Positions 25,302-37,227 of a stretch of 64,000 nt of DNA are shown here, one piece after another. The notes below the pieces were generated by a model. It did not search any database. It was not told where the DNA came from and worked only from the letters and a program-made list of their open reading frames with translations. How positions within the stretch are numbered: position 1 is the stretch's first letter; the number at the start of each line of letters is the position of its first letter. Origin of the DNA: Holothuria scabra (taxonomy: Eukaryota; Echinodermata; Holothuroidea; Aspidochirotida; Holothuriidae); assembly GCA_037179385.1 (NCBI GenBank), contig CM074200.1, forward strand, positions 31,499,884-31,563,883, read 5' to 3'. The position numbers and the translations under genes are program-made.

Positions 25302-25328
25302 ACAGCCTTTACAGCCTTTACAGCCTTT
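25302..25328. repeat. 9-bp tandem repeat, 3 units
   Basis: Three exact copies of ACAGCCTTT followed by a partial CAGC. Short microsatellite in intron 1. Confidence 0.9.
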
Positions 25329-25424
25329 CAGCTGTTGAAGCCAGATGACGTTCTGTTGATTCACTGCTAAAAGCCATGATATGAGCCTGATGCATACAAC
25401 AGTTCCTTAACATTCTATGGTTCT

Positions 25425-25493
25425 ATAGAGCTTGGCCAATTGAGAATTTCTGTGGAATATTAAAAAAAATGTAGTTTTGGGTAAGAGGTGACT
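25425..25493 (-). mobile_element. Family B MITE fragment
   Basis: Only the terminal 70 bp or so remain: GAGCTTGGCCAATTGAGAAT, TTCTGTGGAA, then GTAGTTTTGGGTAAGAGG. Confidence 0.5.
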
Positions 25494-26284
25494 GCATACG
25501 GTAGAAAATTAAGCAATCAAGTCCAGTGAAAACTGTAGAAATGTTACTGTACTTTTTAAGTCATTCTCCTTGAACCAATTGCTTTTTATCAATGTAGGTT
25601 AATATTGAGTCTAAAAAAACACCTTTATATGAAATATTCGGGATGCTGCAAACTATTTTTGGGTAATGTCTGACTACAGTAACAGCCAAAGGTGATACAG
25701 CAATTACTACATAGAAGTACTGGCCATGCATGACAGCTAGCAATGTAAAACACTTCACTGCCCAGCCAAAGAAAATATCATGCCATCCGCTTTGAAACGC
25801 TTCAATTGAAGACAAGAATGAGAATTGTGTTGCTTATCTCTCTTTGAAATCTGGCGCTATGTCGGCAGCTGAGCTAAAAGTGATGGCAGGCCATTTAAAA
25901 TGTGTGACCGAGGTATAAAAGGCAGAGGATGAAACACATCTGTTACAAGTAATGTATGAAGCAAGAATTACTTATTAATGTCACTGCCTTTAAGAACTTT
26001 GTCCCCAATAAGCTGTATTTAATTAGCAAAGAAAGGACTGAAATAAATGCTGAATGAAATAAAATGTATTTTACAGATATTTATACTTGAGTTGACAGAG
26101 GAAGGGTTTTTCCACACACTGGGAAGGCAGTGGTGTAAAGTTACAGTATGTAAGTTCAGTAAAGTTCTGGAGCCAAAGTAATGAATACTTGATAAATAAT
26201 TTTTTCAGAGCTTCCTTGTTTTGGTGAGAAATGTTATGGTTTGTCTGGAGTAGTGCATCACTTGGAAAAACAACATTCGAGAAC

Positions 26285-26535
26285 AGTTGGTTAGATGGAG
26301 TTTTAAAGGCCCATGCAATTTCCAACCTATTGGTTCAAGTCAAGCCAGCCACTGCCTTTTGCCAGTTGTGGCTCACTGGCTTGTTTCCCCTTAGGCCTAC
26401 CCATTCATTGCGTATGCTGACCAACAAGCACAATGGCAGTAGGTTCTGTTTTTAAAGACTTCAGTATGACCCAACCAGGACTTGAACTACCGACCTCCCG
26501 AATGTACTAGTCTGTTGCTCTAACTGCAGATGGTG
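26285..26535 (-). mobile_element. tRNA-derived SINE, diverged head
   Basis: Reverse orientation. The body shares CCAACCTATTGGTTCAAGTC and CCAGTTGTGGCTCACTGGC with the other two copies. The head (GCAGTTAGAGCAACAGAC, AGTTCAAGTCCTGG on the minus strand) differs in the anticodon arm. No clear target duplication. Confidence 0.75.
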
Positions 26536-26536
26536 T

Positions 26537-26806
26537 ATTTAAAGGGCAAGAGCAGCCATCCTAAATTGAAGTAGTGTAGTAGACTGTCCAGTTTCACAAA
26601 TGGCTTTTGGGAGACATGTGACAATGTTTTTTCAATTCAAATGTGAAAGTTACTGGAAATAACTGCTAGGTTTACCTTCAATATGCAAAAGTAAAGTCAA
26701 AATATGTAATGAAAGTGAAATTAGACGTATATTGTGTCACTAAGCTTTTTCTTCAAAATAAGTTGTTTTTTTTTTTTTGGGGGGGGGCTACTCTTCACCT
26801 TTAAAG
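26537..26806 (-). mobile_element. Family A MITE, full length
   Basis: Reverse orientation, with TTTAAAGGGCAAGAGCAG at the left end and CACCTTTAAAG at the right. It contains a T12G9 homopolymer junction near the right end (26766-26787). It abuts the SINE copy at 26285-26535. Confidence 0.8.
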
Positions 26807-27176
26807 AATGGGTTCCTGGTATGGCATGTAGCCACAACTAAAAACTATGGACTCATCTGTCACATGTCTGAAATGCAAAGGGTTATTGCATAGTAGATTG
26901 ATGCTGGGCTGTCCACTTGTTAGGGGAGATAACTAGAAATAGCTCAACACTTTGTATTCCAAAAGAATATGGCACAATATTCACAACATGGAAGAAAAGC
27001 GAAAGGGACTTATGAACAGAAAATAAGGAAATTCACAACGTAACAAAAGAAAGTGAGCACCTAAGGTTTTATGTGGGTTTCTACTGTTAAAAGATCAGCC
27101 AAGTAATGACATCGGCCAAGTCATGACATCCACTTTTCAAGGGGCAGAGTTCTCTAATGTTGGTAGACTGTCCTGT

Positions 27177-27453
27177 TTTTAAAGGGCAGGAGCAGTCATC
27201 CCAAATTGAAGAAGTGTAGTAGACTGTTCAGTTTCATGATTGGCTGTTGGGAGTCATGTGACAATGTTTCTTTTCTTCAAATGTGAAATTTACCAGAAAT
27301 AACTGCTTGGTTTACCTTGAATATTCAATAGTAAAATCATGCTACAGTTTATAATGAAGTGCTCAATATAAATGAAGATACTTTAAAAAATAAATGTAGA
27401 CAAAGCTGTTGCTTCAAATAAATTTGGGATGACTGACTGCCCTTGCCCTTTAA
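27177..27453 (-). mobile_element. Family A MITE, full length
   Basis: Reverse orientation: left end TTTAAAGGGCAGGAGCAGTC, right end CCTTGCCCTTTAA. The body has TTGGGAGTCATGTGACAATG. Near 27365 a short repeat of AATGAAG .. AATGAAGATACTTT looks like a small internal duplication. Confidence 0.85.
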
Positions 27454-28454
27454 GTTCTCTCTACTTCTCCTCTCCCTGTTAATCTCAGTGTGCTCAAGTC
27501 CTGTCTTTTACAGAATACCATACTCTGACTTCACCGGAACTGATGATTCAAGTCTGGGACTGACGTTATGAAGTGAGTAAACTTTTGGCATAAAAGCAGG
27601 CCTACATGAATACATCGGCAAAAGAAAGGTGGTGCACTAAGTGTGAGCAATATGCACAAACCAGGAAGTTGCTGCTTTGCTCCATGCATCATCTATGACA
27701 CATTTTGAATGGAATTAGTGCTGGTCCTCGCTAGATCAGAGAATACAAGCATACTGTACATCCTCTCATTTGTAGCAAATAATTCTGTAAGAATAGACTT
27801 TGTTACTTTAAGCGTCTGTCTAAGGTATTACTTCCATGCTTGAAGAAAGCTTTCTTACATTGCTTTATTCAAACACTTTTCTTTTATAGCTACTGGATCA
27901 TGAAGTCAAGATTTTAAAGCTGGAGAAGGCCAAATAGCTGGGTGGTCTTCAAACCATTCTTCACATTCCCTATGACTCTTTCTGAATGGTTAAGGCAAGC
28001 TTGGATGACCAGCTGCTTCTTATCCAACAACCCAAGTTGATGGAAAGATTGCTGTATGAGTTTGAATGATGCTGCTCAGGTCTAGTACGGCAGAGTAGAA
28101 GATGTCTATATAGATTTGAATACCTGCATAATTGAGTTTGTTCAATGCTTTCAACTGATCTCTACAAATTATTGAAATAGTAGAACCTTTATTATATCAA
28201 TTGATGAATGATTTTATGAAAAGGTCCATTAACCATGCATCCAGCTGTTGCATTTTAGAGTTGGAACCATGCATGAGCATTAGTATTTCCACACAGAGAC
28301 TGTAGTACCGTAAGGGTAGTAGTGCTCACCCTAGACATTTTCAAAAGAAACATTTAAAGAACAATCAAATCTTGGAGTTTGAAACAGTGATTACATCAGT
28401 TGGAATCACTGAGAAGACGTTCAACTAATGTAACACGGGAAACTTGCTGTTTTC

Positions 28455-29098
28455 AGCTGCATGGGAAGCTCTGCGCCACATTTGTAATGAATTCCATCTG
28501 CAATATACAAAACCTCTCTTTGCCAATCTCAATATCCTTAATATTTATGATATTAATCGTTATTATACTGGTATTTTCATATTCAACTGGTTTAGTGATT
28601 CACTCCCGTCAACATTTAAAACTTACAGTACTTTGAATTGCGTACTGGCACATATTCCTACCCCTGTCGACATCGAAACCACATAGCAATACCTTTTTTT
28701 AGACTTAGATCCTCCCAGTTTGGAATTCGGTTTAATGGTCCCAAATTATGGAACTCGTTTCCCAATGATATTCAAGAGTGTAAACTTTTAAGTACATTTA
28801 AGAAGCAATTAAAAGATCATTTTATCACCAACTACCTCTGAATAATTTTAATTCTTTGCTATCTGTTCCATTTATTTGTGTTTTTGTGTTTCTTTTTCTG
28901 TATTATATATGTGTTTTGTAGTAATTGTTTTCTGTTAATTTAAGTCTCTGTAAAGGGGTGTCAACATACATAAGCTCCCTGCAGCTTCTTGTTGTCACTC
29001 CTCAGTCTCTTCAGTACCCTGTACATACAAATAATTCATAACATATTTCTTTATATGAAAGACTGAAATAAAGTTCTATGAAATTGAATTGAATTGAA
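28455..29098 (+). mobile_element. 5'-truncated CR1/L2-like LINE, 3' end
   Basis: The translation shows the C-terminal tail typical of CR1/L2-clade reverse transcriptase ORFs: YTKPLFANLNILNIYDIN, then after a frameshift near 28.65 kb FGIRFNGPKLWNSFPNDIQE and a stop at 28841. A 3' region of about 250 bases ends in AATAAAGTTC and a short (TTGAA)n tail near 29080-29098. The shifted frame and lack of the 5' part show it is dead. Confidence 0.85.
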
Positions 29099-29544
29099 AT
29101 ATTCTTTCATCTTTCTATTACTTGATACAAGTCAACTCACAAATATTGGTAGCCCTCAAAGTAAGACCATGGATCCCTGCCATAGACAAATGTGTAATTA
29201 CTGTGAACAAATTGTACAACACATTTTCAATTTATACAGTAATAATGTATACAGGCTATGCAAAAGCCTACAAATGCTGCCAAAACAAATGAAACAAAAT
29301 CCTTCTGTAGCAAATGTTTCATTGCCTTTTATCCATCTCACATGGTAGCCGCTCTTCCCCTTTCCCCCACTTCAATGTTGGTTGGGAAAAACTGACCAAT
29401 CATGAGTAAAACAACATTTAAACAGAGGAAAGGGGTTTGTTTCATTTACTTTTGGCAGCAATTGTAGTTTCCAGTGAGTAGTGAAAGAAATAAAGTTCTG
29501 TAAATCTAAAAAGATTTCTCTTTAACCTCCCCCCCCCCTCCAAT

Positions 29545-29792
29545 GAAGAGACAGGAGCAGTCGTTCCAAACTTATTTTGAAGCAACAGCTAAATCTCATA
29601 ATTTTCTTCTCCCTTCTCATCAAAGTACCTTTTTTAATGTTTCAGGGCTTCAATATTTCATACTCAAGGTACTGTACACCAAGCAGGGACTCAATCCCAG
29701 TAATATTCTCATATGACCCTGAAGAGCCAATAATGAAACAGGACAATGTACTATGCTCCTTCAAATTGGGGAGACTCCTCTTGCTTTTTAGG
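29545..29792 (+). mobile_element. Family A MITE, degraded
   Basis: Diverged copy with AGACAGGAGCAGTCGTTCC at the left and GACTCCTCTTGCTTTTTAGG at the right. The middle resembles the family body (AGCCAATAATGAAACAGGAC). The part between is rearranged or partly deleted. Confidence 0.6.
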
Positions 29793-31189
29793 TTCTCATA
29801 TTCCATTCAAATTTCCCCTGCTTCTCTTCCTTTCCAATGTTCATTCTTTCTAAACCTTCTATGTTGCAGTATGTAATGTTGACAGATGAATAACTAAAGT
29901 CTGCAAGGTTACTTGAACTTACAAATGACTCATAGAGGACTAGGAAGACAGTGACTGCACTTTAAAGACTTAAGTATTGAATTTGATGCCACATCTGTTA
30001 AAAGTAGTGTTACCAAATAATATTCCACATTTATGCCTTAAAACTCCTTAATATCCAGGCAAAATCTTTATAAAGATTGCATCCTGGTTTATCACATCTG
30101 GGGAACCCCTTCAAAGACACGCAAAGTGTCCTTCTGTATCTTTGAGAGGAGCCAAATATGTTTCTGCATGATTAACATGCTATCCTTAACAAGCTTACAT
30201 AGACGTAACCAAAAGGTCAAAAAGCCAATCCAATTAATTTATCAAAATAAATTTTCATTTAATATGATCAATGAAGGAAGTACAGGATGTTGTAAAGCTT
30301 GTGTGATTGTCCGGCATTTAGCACCCAAAATTTCAATGCAATTTAGCTTAAAGACAGACAACTGGTGTAACTTGGACTTATATAGCCAGCCATGTCCAAT
30401 AAATCAATGTTGAAGGTTTTCCATATGAAAAAAATTTTATGAGTAAAACCATGCTATACCAATATGGCCGGACACTGGATTTCACTGGAGCCACTCTTTC
30501 CCATTGCATGGTGGTCTTGTGGTAATGAAATCACACAACCCCAAAATTGGTTCCCTATAACTTCCCTGACTAATCAATTGAATTTTTTTTAACAAATGTC
30601 CCCAAAGCAGGTTCCCATATGGCTTTAAACCATGTGTGGTGAAAAAATGGCAGCACTTTCTTGAAACAGCCCTTGATTTTTTTCAATTCAATGAACGACT
30701 TGATATGACCAGAGAGTAATGTCAGAGAAGTCCCTCATATTCATGTTGACCCTACTTGACAAATATTGGGAGCATTTTATAAATGCCAGGGCAGGGTTGT
30801 AATATTTGGGAAACACTACCAGTATTCTGCATTATTATTATGCTACCCTAGGGAAGCATAATAATTAAAATAAACATTATTAGAACTTTTCCATCACATT
30901 ACATCCACAACATTAGTTCAATATGCAACTACTGTATCTCCCCCCATAGTTCATATTGCCATCTAATAAATGTTTACATACTGTACATCCTTAACTCAAT
31001 TTTAAAATACAACATTTGAACTGAAATGAACTTCTTCTTATCATCTCCCTCTTCCTCCCAAATGACACCCACATTCTTTGATTCTCTTTATCACGAGTTT
31101 CATTTATCACATGATGAAGACACCAAATACCACCGAATAAATGATAAAATACTGCTGAGTTTTATGGAAGAATGTTGCAGGTAAGAAAG

Positions 31190-31416
31190 GGAAAAGTTGA
31201 GTTAGTCTGGTAGTAAATTATGTTTCATGAATAGCTCTTGAGATGGAGGTGACATTATTTTTTCCCCCTGTTGTGGAATTTGCCATTTGCTTGGTTTACC
31301 TTGAATATGCAATAAGAAGTCTTGAAATATCATATCAGAAGAGAAATAGCCATAAGAGGAAAATTATGAGACTCTGTACTTACTTAGGAACATGAATGAC
31401 TGCTATTGTCGTTTAA
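31190..31416 (-). mobile_element. Family A MITE, degraded
   Basis: Diverged reverse copy recognised from GGTTTACCTTGAATATGCAA, AGAAGAGAAATAG and GAATGACTGCTATTGTCGTTT. The left end is uncertain. Confidence 0.5.
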
Positions 31417-32499
31417 ACATAGTGACTGCACTTTTGAAGAGTGAAGTACTGTAGACTGAGGTAACAATACAGCTGTACAAAATATACTTAACATTGAATT
31501 TACTTTACTGATATACCAGAATATACCAGTAACAATTGAGCATTGATTCTAAGCTGTCTTGAATTTTGAAAGACCCAAAATACACAGGGAGAAAATATTG
31601 TACAATAATTATATTAAAGAAATTGGGAAACATGAAATCAGTATTGACGGTATACATTTAACTATGTAGACAAAAACTATGTACTGTAGACAAAAATAAC
31701 AATATTAGCTTCATGAACTTGACACCCTCTTCAAAATATTTGTATGGCCTTTGGACAGTGTGCTTGTCAAAAGGAATTACTGTCATTTGTTAAATATTTC
31801 CTGTCTAATTTACAGGGAAATTATTAACTGATGTAATATTGGCAGTAACCTTAAAGGCCCTTTATGTATTGTTTACAGCAAGCTAAAACTTAGGCATGTA
31901 GCAACCAATAAAATAGCATTTAATTTACAAATCACACCCTAAAAATAAAAGGGTCAAATTTCACAGAAAGAAAAGTGAAACTAACTGTACAAAGCTTAAT
32001 CCAATAGAGAGGAAATTACCCTTCAAGATTTGTGAAATTCATTCCAAAAAAAGGAAAGTTCAACTCTAATTTCAGAGGAGTGCCTAAAATACAAGGGCCA
32101 TACATGAAAAAGAGTGATCCCTGCAAATAACTCTTTAAAAAGTGAATTTTCACTCCTCCACTGAATTCAATCTATAATTTACATATACACGGAAAAATAA
32201 ATCAATCCTTAAGAATCTTCTGAGGGTGGATACAAAGTATCTTAAGGTTAACTGCAAAAATACGTCATTGCACTGCTGGAATCAGAAATCAAGATCAAAG
32301 TCAAAATGTCCACCATTCAAGATGTGGAATTATATACTATATGATACATTACTAATTCACTAAATTGAAGGTGGAATGAGCCTATTTTCCCTCTAAACAG
32401 TGGTGCTCTCTGAATTGCCAAAACTGAAGTGCAAACCAGAGCAACAGAAGATGTTGGTGTGCACAGACAAAAATTTTTGTCAAGAGTTGTCACCCCCAA

Positions 32500-33003
32500 A
32501 TAAAGAAACAGCTAAATCTTGCAAGTTAAATTCCTCTTGAAAACCTTTCCTACAATACTTTTAGGACTTCCATATATTTTAAATATTCAAGGTGAACCAA
32601 GCAGTTAGTTCCTTAGATGGAGTTCTACTGTCCAGTTTCCAACCTATTGGTTCAAGTCAAGTTGGTCACAGTCTTTTTTTCCAGTTGTGGCTCACTGGCT
32701 TGTTTTCCCTATTCCATTGCTTAAGGTATGTGGAGCATCATGCACAAAGGCAGTAGGTTCCATTTTTAGAGTCTTTGGTATGACTCAACCTGGGAATTGA
32801 ACCCGGGCCTTCCGCGTGAGAGGCAGACGCTCTACCCTTAGACCAAACACACGGTCCATGAACCAAGCAGGTGCTCCTACCCCTAGTTATACACTTGAGG
32901 ACTATAAGAATGTTGTCAGTACATTAAGAGCCAATCAAGAGACAGTGCAGAAGTCTACAACACTTATTCAAGTTTCATTGACTTCATAAATTTCTCCTTT
33001 TAG
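32500..33003 (+). mobile_element. Family A MITE split by a SINE
   Basis: The left part (to about 32604) and right part (from about 32869) are the two halves of one diverged family A element. The left contains AAACAGCTAAATCTTGC and GGTGAACCAAGCAG; the right contains GAGCCAATCAAGAGACAGTG and TCTACAACACTTATTCAAG. Between them sits a tRNA-derived SINE. Confidence 0.7.
32605..32868 (-). mobile_element. tRNA-derived SINE inside a family A MITE
   Basis: Reverse orientation. On the minus strand the head has GGTCTAAGGGTAGAGCGTC and box B GGTTCAATTCC; the body has AACAAGCCAGTGAGCCACAA. The exact 12-bp repeat TGAACCAAGCAG flanks it (32593-32604, 32869-32880) and belongs to the host MITE. Confidence 0.85.
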
Positions 33004-34601
33004 GTTCAAAGTCAATGTTCCTTTAATACTTGACTTTATACAGTGCCCTAAATTAAATCAGGAAGTTAATAGTTAAGCTATCTACTTAATCCTAAATTAT
33101 TTATGTACACAATTGTCTGATGTAACCACAAAAACTGAAGTAAAAATTTATGCATTTAATAAGTTAATACTCCTTTAGTATAATGTCTCATGTAATGATT
33201 GATTTCAAATGTGTAACTCTCATAAATCCCACTAGGCTTGGGGGTATACTGGTACTGACATCAATATGGTACTAGAGGTAAAGGAAATAAAAATACCAAA
33301 GATATTTGGCATGACACTAACACTGGTTCTTCAGAAAATACAGGTACTTGAAAAAAATTAGCGGTACTCATATATTCGCCAACAAAAATAACTGTTTGGA
33401 TGTGTGGATGATTAAAATATTTACACAAACATTTAGAGCAGAGGTTCCTGCACCCCAATCAAACATTCGGATGCATTAATGTACAGGATAACATGGGTAT
33501 GCATGTCTACAGTAATTAGGTTCCTTCCCACCAGACTTCCCACCTGAGAGTTGAGAACAGGTACTGTCTCAATACCGGTTCTGTATGTCTTACAATACCT
33601 GTAACCAATATTTTCAGGGTACTGACAACTCTACATCCTACTATAGATGATGTAAGGTAACTGGAATGTTATCCTTGACTATTGACATCAGGATTGAATA
33701 AAGTGGAGAATAAATTCTCACAATGAGAGCGCCCCCTCCATATGTACTTACTGTAAAAGATTTATATATTTGAAGGCCTTCAAGTCTCCCCTTACCCAAA
33801 CAATTTCATCTAAGCTCAAAGGTTGTATGACATAAAAATGACAAAGTTGGATATTTGATGTAAAAAGCATTTAACACCAAGAAAAACAATTCCCATCAAT
33901 ACTGTATCTGCCAAAAATTAAGCACTTTGCAGGGCAATTTCAGATTTGGATATAATCATTGATAAACATGAGTTCAATATGCAAATCTTGTGATGTCATG
34001 AGATGAACATGCCATATATGGCTATAATTTAATCCTTTGCTTTTACAATCTTCACTTCAAGGACAGCGATTAACATCAGTTTGCCATGAGGGTTTTATTG
34101 GGTGTAAGTCAAAATCATGTCCTTGAAAGTAATTTGTATCAATTACAAAACCATAAACGATCTGATGAAGGTAATTTATGTAGGGTCAACAAAAGAAATG
34201 TCAAAAGTGTGCAACACTTCACATTATTTTTGCATTTAAGCAGCAGGTTGCTTCAGAAACAATGAAACTTTGAATAAGTATATCTTCATAACGATAAAAC
34301 ATATTGACATGATTCCAACAAATTCTTCCATGGGAAAGTGCACTCCTTAACTTTCAAGTGAAGTCTGGTTGTGTTGCTGATGTGAACCCACGTAACGTTT
34401 ACTACGTATTGTACTTAGTCCTACCCACAAATGCCCAAAACTTATTCTCATCCATGCACACACAATCTGCTATAGATGTAGCTGCTATAGATGTAATGGA
34501 TATTGCTTGAGGGTGCACGAGTACTGTATACATCCGACCACAAAGTATATTCAAATCACACACTGTCAAGTATAGATGCTGTGTTCATATTCATGAGCTA
34601 C

Positions 34602-34826
34602 CACCTGTTTGGTCTAAAGGTAAGAGCTTCTGCCTCTCACGCAGAAGGCCCAGATTCAATTCCAAGGTCAAGTCATACCAAAGACTCTAAAAAAGTGATG
34701 CTCAGCAAAAGCAATGGAGTAGGGAAAACAAGCCAGTTAGCCACAACTGGAAAAAAAGGCTGTGGCCGGCTTGACTTGAACCAATAGGTTGGAAACTGGG
34801 GGGTAAAACTCTATACTAACTAACAT
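34602..34826 (+). mobile_element. tRNA-derived SINE, complete copy
   Basis: A tRNA-like head (TTGGTCTAAAGGTAAGAGC box A region, AGATTCAATTCC box B) is followed by a unique body (AACAAGCCAGTTAGCCACAA) and the 3' end CCAATAGGTTGGAAACTGG plus TAAAACTC. The 9-bp repeat ATGAGCTAC flanks it (34593-34601, 34827-34835). Confidence 0.8.
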
Positions 34827-34844
34827 ATGAGCTACAATACTAAT

Positions 34845-34935
34845 CTGCATTTTTTCAAATTGCTGTCAATTATCTACGAGATGTGCCAACTGAGAATTTC
34901 TGTGGACTACTACAAAAATTACAGTTAGAGTAGAC
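34845..34935 (-). mobile_element. Family B MITE fragment
   Basis: Contains TCTGCATTTTTTCAAATTGC, GTGCCAACTGAGAATTTCTG and a hairpin-like TTTCTGTGGACTACTACAAAAA. The outer end is missing. It lies just right of a SINE copy. Confidence 0.55.
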
Positions 34936-36485
34936 TACTGTGTCTACAGTTTCTTTAAAATAAATTAATCCTATTTGCACAGTCACTCCATATAATTATA
35001 TGATTGCATATTTCACAAAATCATGGTAAATATTAACTATGCCAATTTTCATTGACCTGAGTATTGTTGTATCTCAACAGGGAATTGGTTATTTTATGTG
35101 ACACAGCACCTTACACTTTGGAGGGACAGTAATGTCAACATGTAGTGAACTGTCACAACTGCCACAGTGGCCTCCACTCAACATTTTTTTCCTATGATAT
35201 TATGGGAAGAACCTGAAAAGCAGGAAGATCTCTCCTGTATAATTTTATATACTGTACTTCCAGTTGTCTTTTAGGTCAACACTGACGTAGCACTTTTTCA
35301 AAAAATTTTAAAAAGAATATGAGAGACAAAATAAGAAGACCAAGCAGACTAATGACAAATGTTTTCTCTGAAACAACAAGTTCAATAATACAATACATAC
35401 AGTTATTATATAACAGTTTTTCTGAAGTGGGTCATAACTGTAAGGCACAGCATTAAACACAATATTGATTTGGGATGAAAAAGTCCACATTAAATGTTGT
35501 TGAACATTTAATGTACTTGATAGATCACATCATGAGTGAATTACAAAAACAAGCAAAAACACTAAGGTACAAATAATTTTGATGTTTAATTTTTTTTTTT
35601 TTTTATCCATGAGGGAGAGTAAATCAATATGGCAGAAAAGTTGGCAGGTGCAGGCTAGATCATTCAGCTCACAAATGCAAGGAGAAGGTACACCAATTTT
35701 GTGGATGACTGATCATCTTGAGAAGCTGACTACCATACTGTTTTTGGTATACTTTATTTACACAGAGACAGAAGAGAGCAGCTAGCAGTGTCAAACTCAG
35801 ACATACTGTATCTGACAAGAGAGTAAGAAAATGGACAAAAAAAAAACTCTGTGTAGAAAACATGACAATATCAATCAAGCTCTAATATTGTACTGCCAGT
35901 AGTCATGCAATGTATAGCCTCTATTGGCATGCAATTTTAATCCAAACCCTGGCAGTACTGGTTTCTTCAAGGAACTTACTGTACCATCACTATATGCCAA
36001 ATATTTTCCCTATTTTACAGTTATGTCAGAAAAACAAAAGGAATAAAAAAAAAAAGGAAAAAAAAAACCAAAACTGCTAAAATGAACTTGTCATCAAAAT
36101 GTTAACCTCAATATGCACAGACCTTGTTAAGCTACTCTGTACAAACTAAACTGAAAGGCCAAAAAAAAAATGTAGGAAACATTTTTTCTGCCTATTCATT
36201 GTGGTGGTAATGTGGCCTCCCACCTTCTGGCAACGACCTGACAATCATGAAACTTGTTATGATTGATCTTACTTTCCAGCCCTATGAGAAATATTTGAGA
36301 TTGAATCAGATGACAAACAAGAAGAATCTGCCACCAAAAGAAGACAAGGAAGAATAACTGCTCTCTGAAGGGTCTTTGCAGTTTTGGAATTCAACACACA
36401 CTCAAACAAAAGATATTAAACCTCAGAGAGATATAAGGTGGGTTCACCATCAAACCCTACATTTCTCTGTGAACAGAGAATAAAG

Positions 36486-36524
36486 CAGGGAGCTGCCATT
36501 GACAATGGCATGCAGCGCTCCCTG
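36486..36524. mobile_element. 39-bp palindromic micro-insertion
   Basis: CAGGGAGCTGCCATTG .. CAATGGCATGCAGCGCTCCCTG is a near-complete palindrome. It is flanked by AATAAAG (36479-36485) and ATTAAAG (36525-36531), a 7-bp repeat with one mismatch. It shares its ends with the element at 36919. Confidence 0.65.
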
Positions 36525-36525
36525 A

Positions 36526-36822
36526 TTAAAGGGCCAAACCTCTCACCCCAAACTACAATTTTGGTACCCAGGTACCGAAATTCTCAATTGGCTCAACTCT
36601 TTGATTGACAGATAATTCAAACAATAGAGAGCACCAAAGCTTATATTACACAGCATGAACAGTACTGAGAGTGTTTTGGTTACATAAACTGAGTTTTTCT
36701 CTACTAACCCTGAAGCAATAAACTGAGATTGTGTCTGGATGAGGATGAATTTCAGACAATTGTGGGAGGGGCTTCAGTAAGGAGGTTAGGAGAACTGGTA
36801 CTGTTTGGGGTGAGAGAACTGG
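36526..36822 (+). mobile_element. Family B MITE, right end clipped
   Basis: The left end TTAAAGGGCCAAACCTCTC is intact. The right end stops at GAGAGAACTGG and runs straight into the family C element. The subterminal palindrome reads TTTTGGTACCCAGGTACCGAAA. A 39-bp micro-palindrome abuts the left end (36486-36524). Confidence 0.85.
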
Positions 36823-36828
36823 CTCAAG

Positions 36829-37227
36829 CCGCTCATTGAGTTGATGCATCAAATTCAACACTTTTTTCAAACCTGTTCAGTTTCCTCCACATACTGTACC
36901 AATGACAAGTGGTCAAACCAGGGGCTGCCACTATTGCAGCTCCCTGGTCAAACTTAGACAATCTCCAAATCTACATTAAAAATAACTTTTTATGGGTGAG
37001 TGCTCGAAAGATTCAATTTGGTTTTCCAAAAGTTGTGATCCAAGACACTTTTTCAAATTAAGCACAAAACGGTAACAAGTCAAGACACCACAAAATTCAA
37101 AATTTTAACTTTTTCCGTAACTATTGAATATGAAATTTGATTCACCATACTAACTGTAAGTATTTTGATGTGGAAGTGATCCTCACTCCAATTAAGTTAT
37201 TGACATCAACCCAATGAGCCCCTTTAA
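36829..37227 (+). mobile_element. Family C MITE with a 35-bp internal insertion
   Basis: Left GCTCATTGAGTTGATG mirrors right CATCAACCCAATGAGC, followed by CCCTTTAA. Compared with the copy at 7.4 kb it carries an extra palindrome at 36919-36946 between two GTCAAAC repeats. Confidence 0.8.
36919..36946. mobile_element. 28-bp palindromic micro-insertion
   Basis: CAGGGGCTGC .. GCAGCTCCCTG, 28 bp, flanked by GTCAAAC on both sides (36912-36918 and 36947-36953). The same site in the other family C copy (7.45 kb) has a single GGTCAAACTTAG, so this is a filled site beside an empty one. CAGGG ends recall hAT termini, although hAT normally gives 8-bp duplications. Confidence 0.7.

Noticed and set aside
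32810..32868. tRNA gene
   Set aside because: The box A and box B sequences belong to the head of a SINE with a shared non-tRNA body and target duplication, not to a standalone tRNA.
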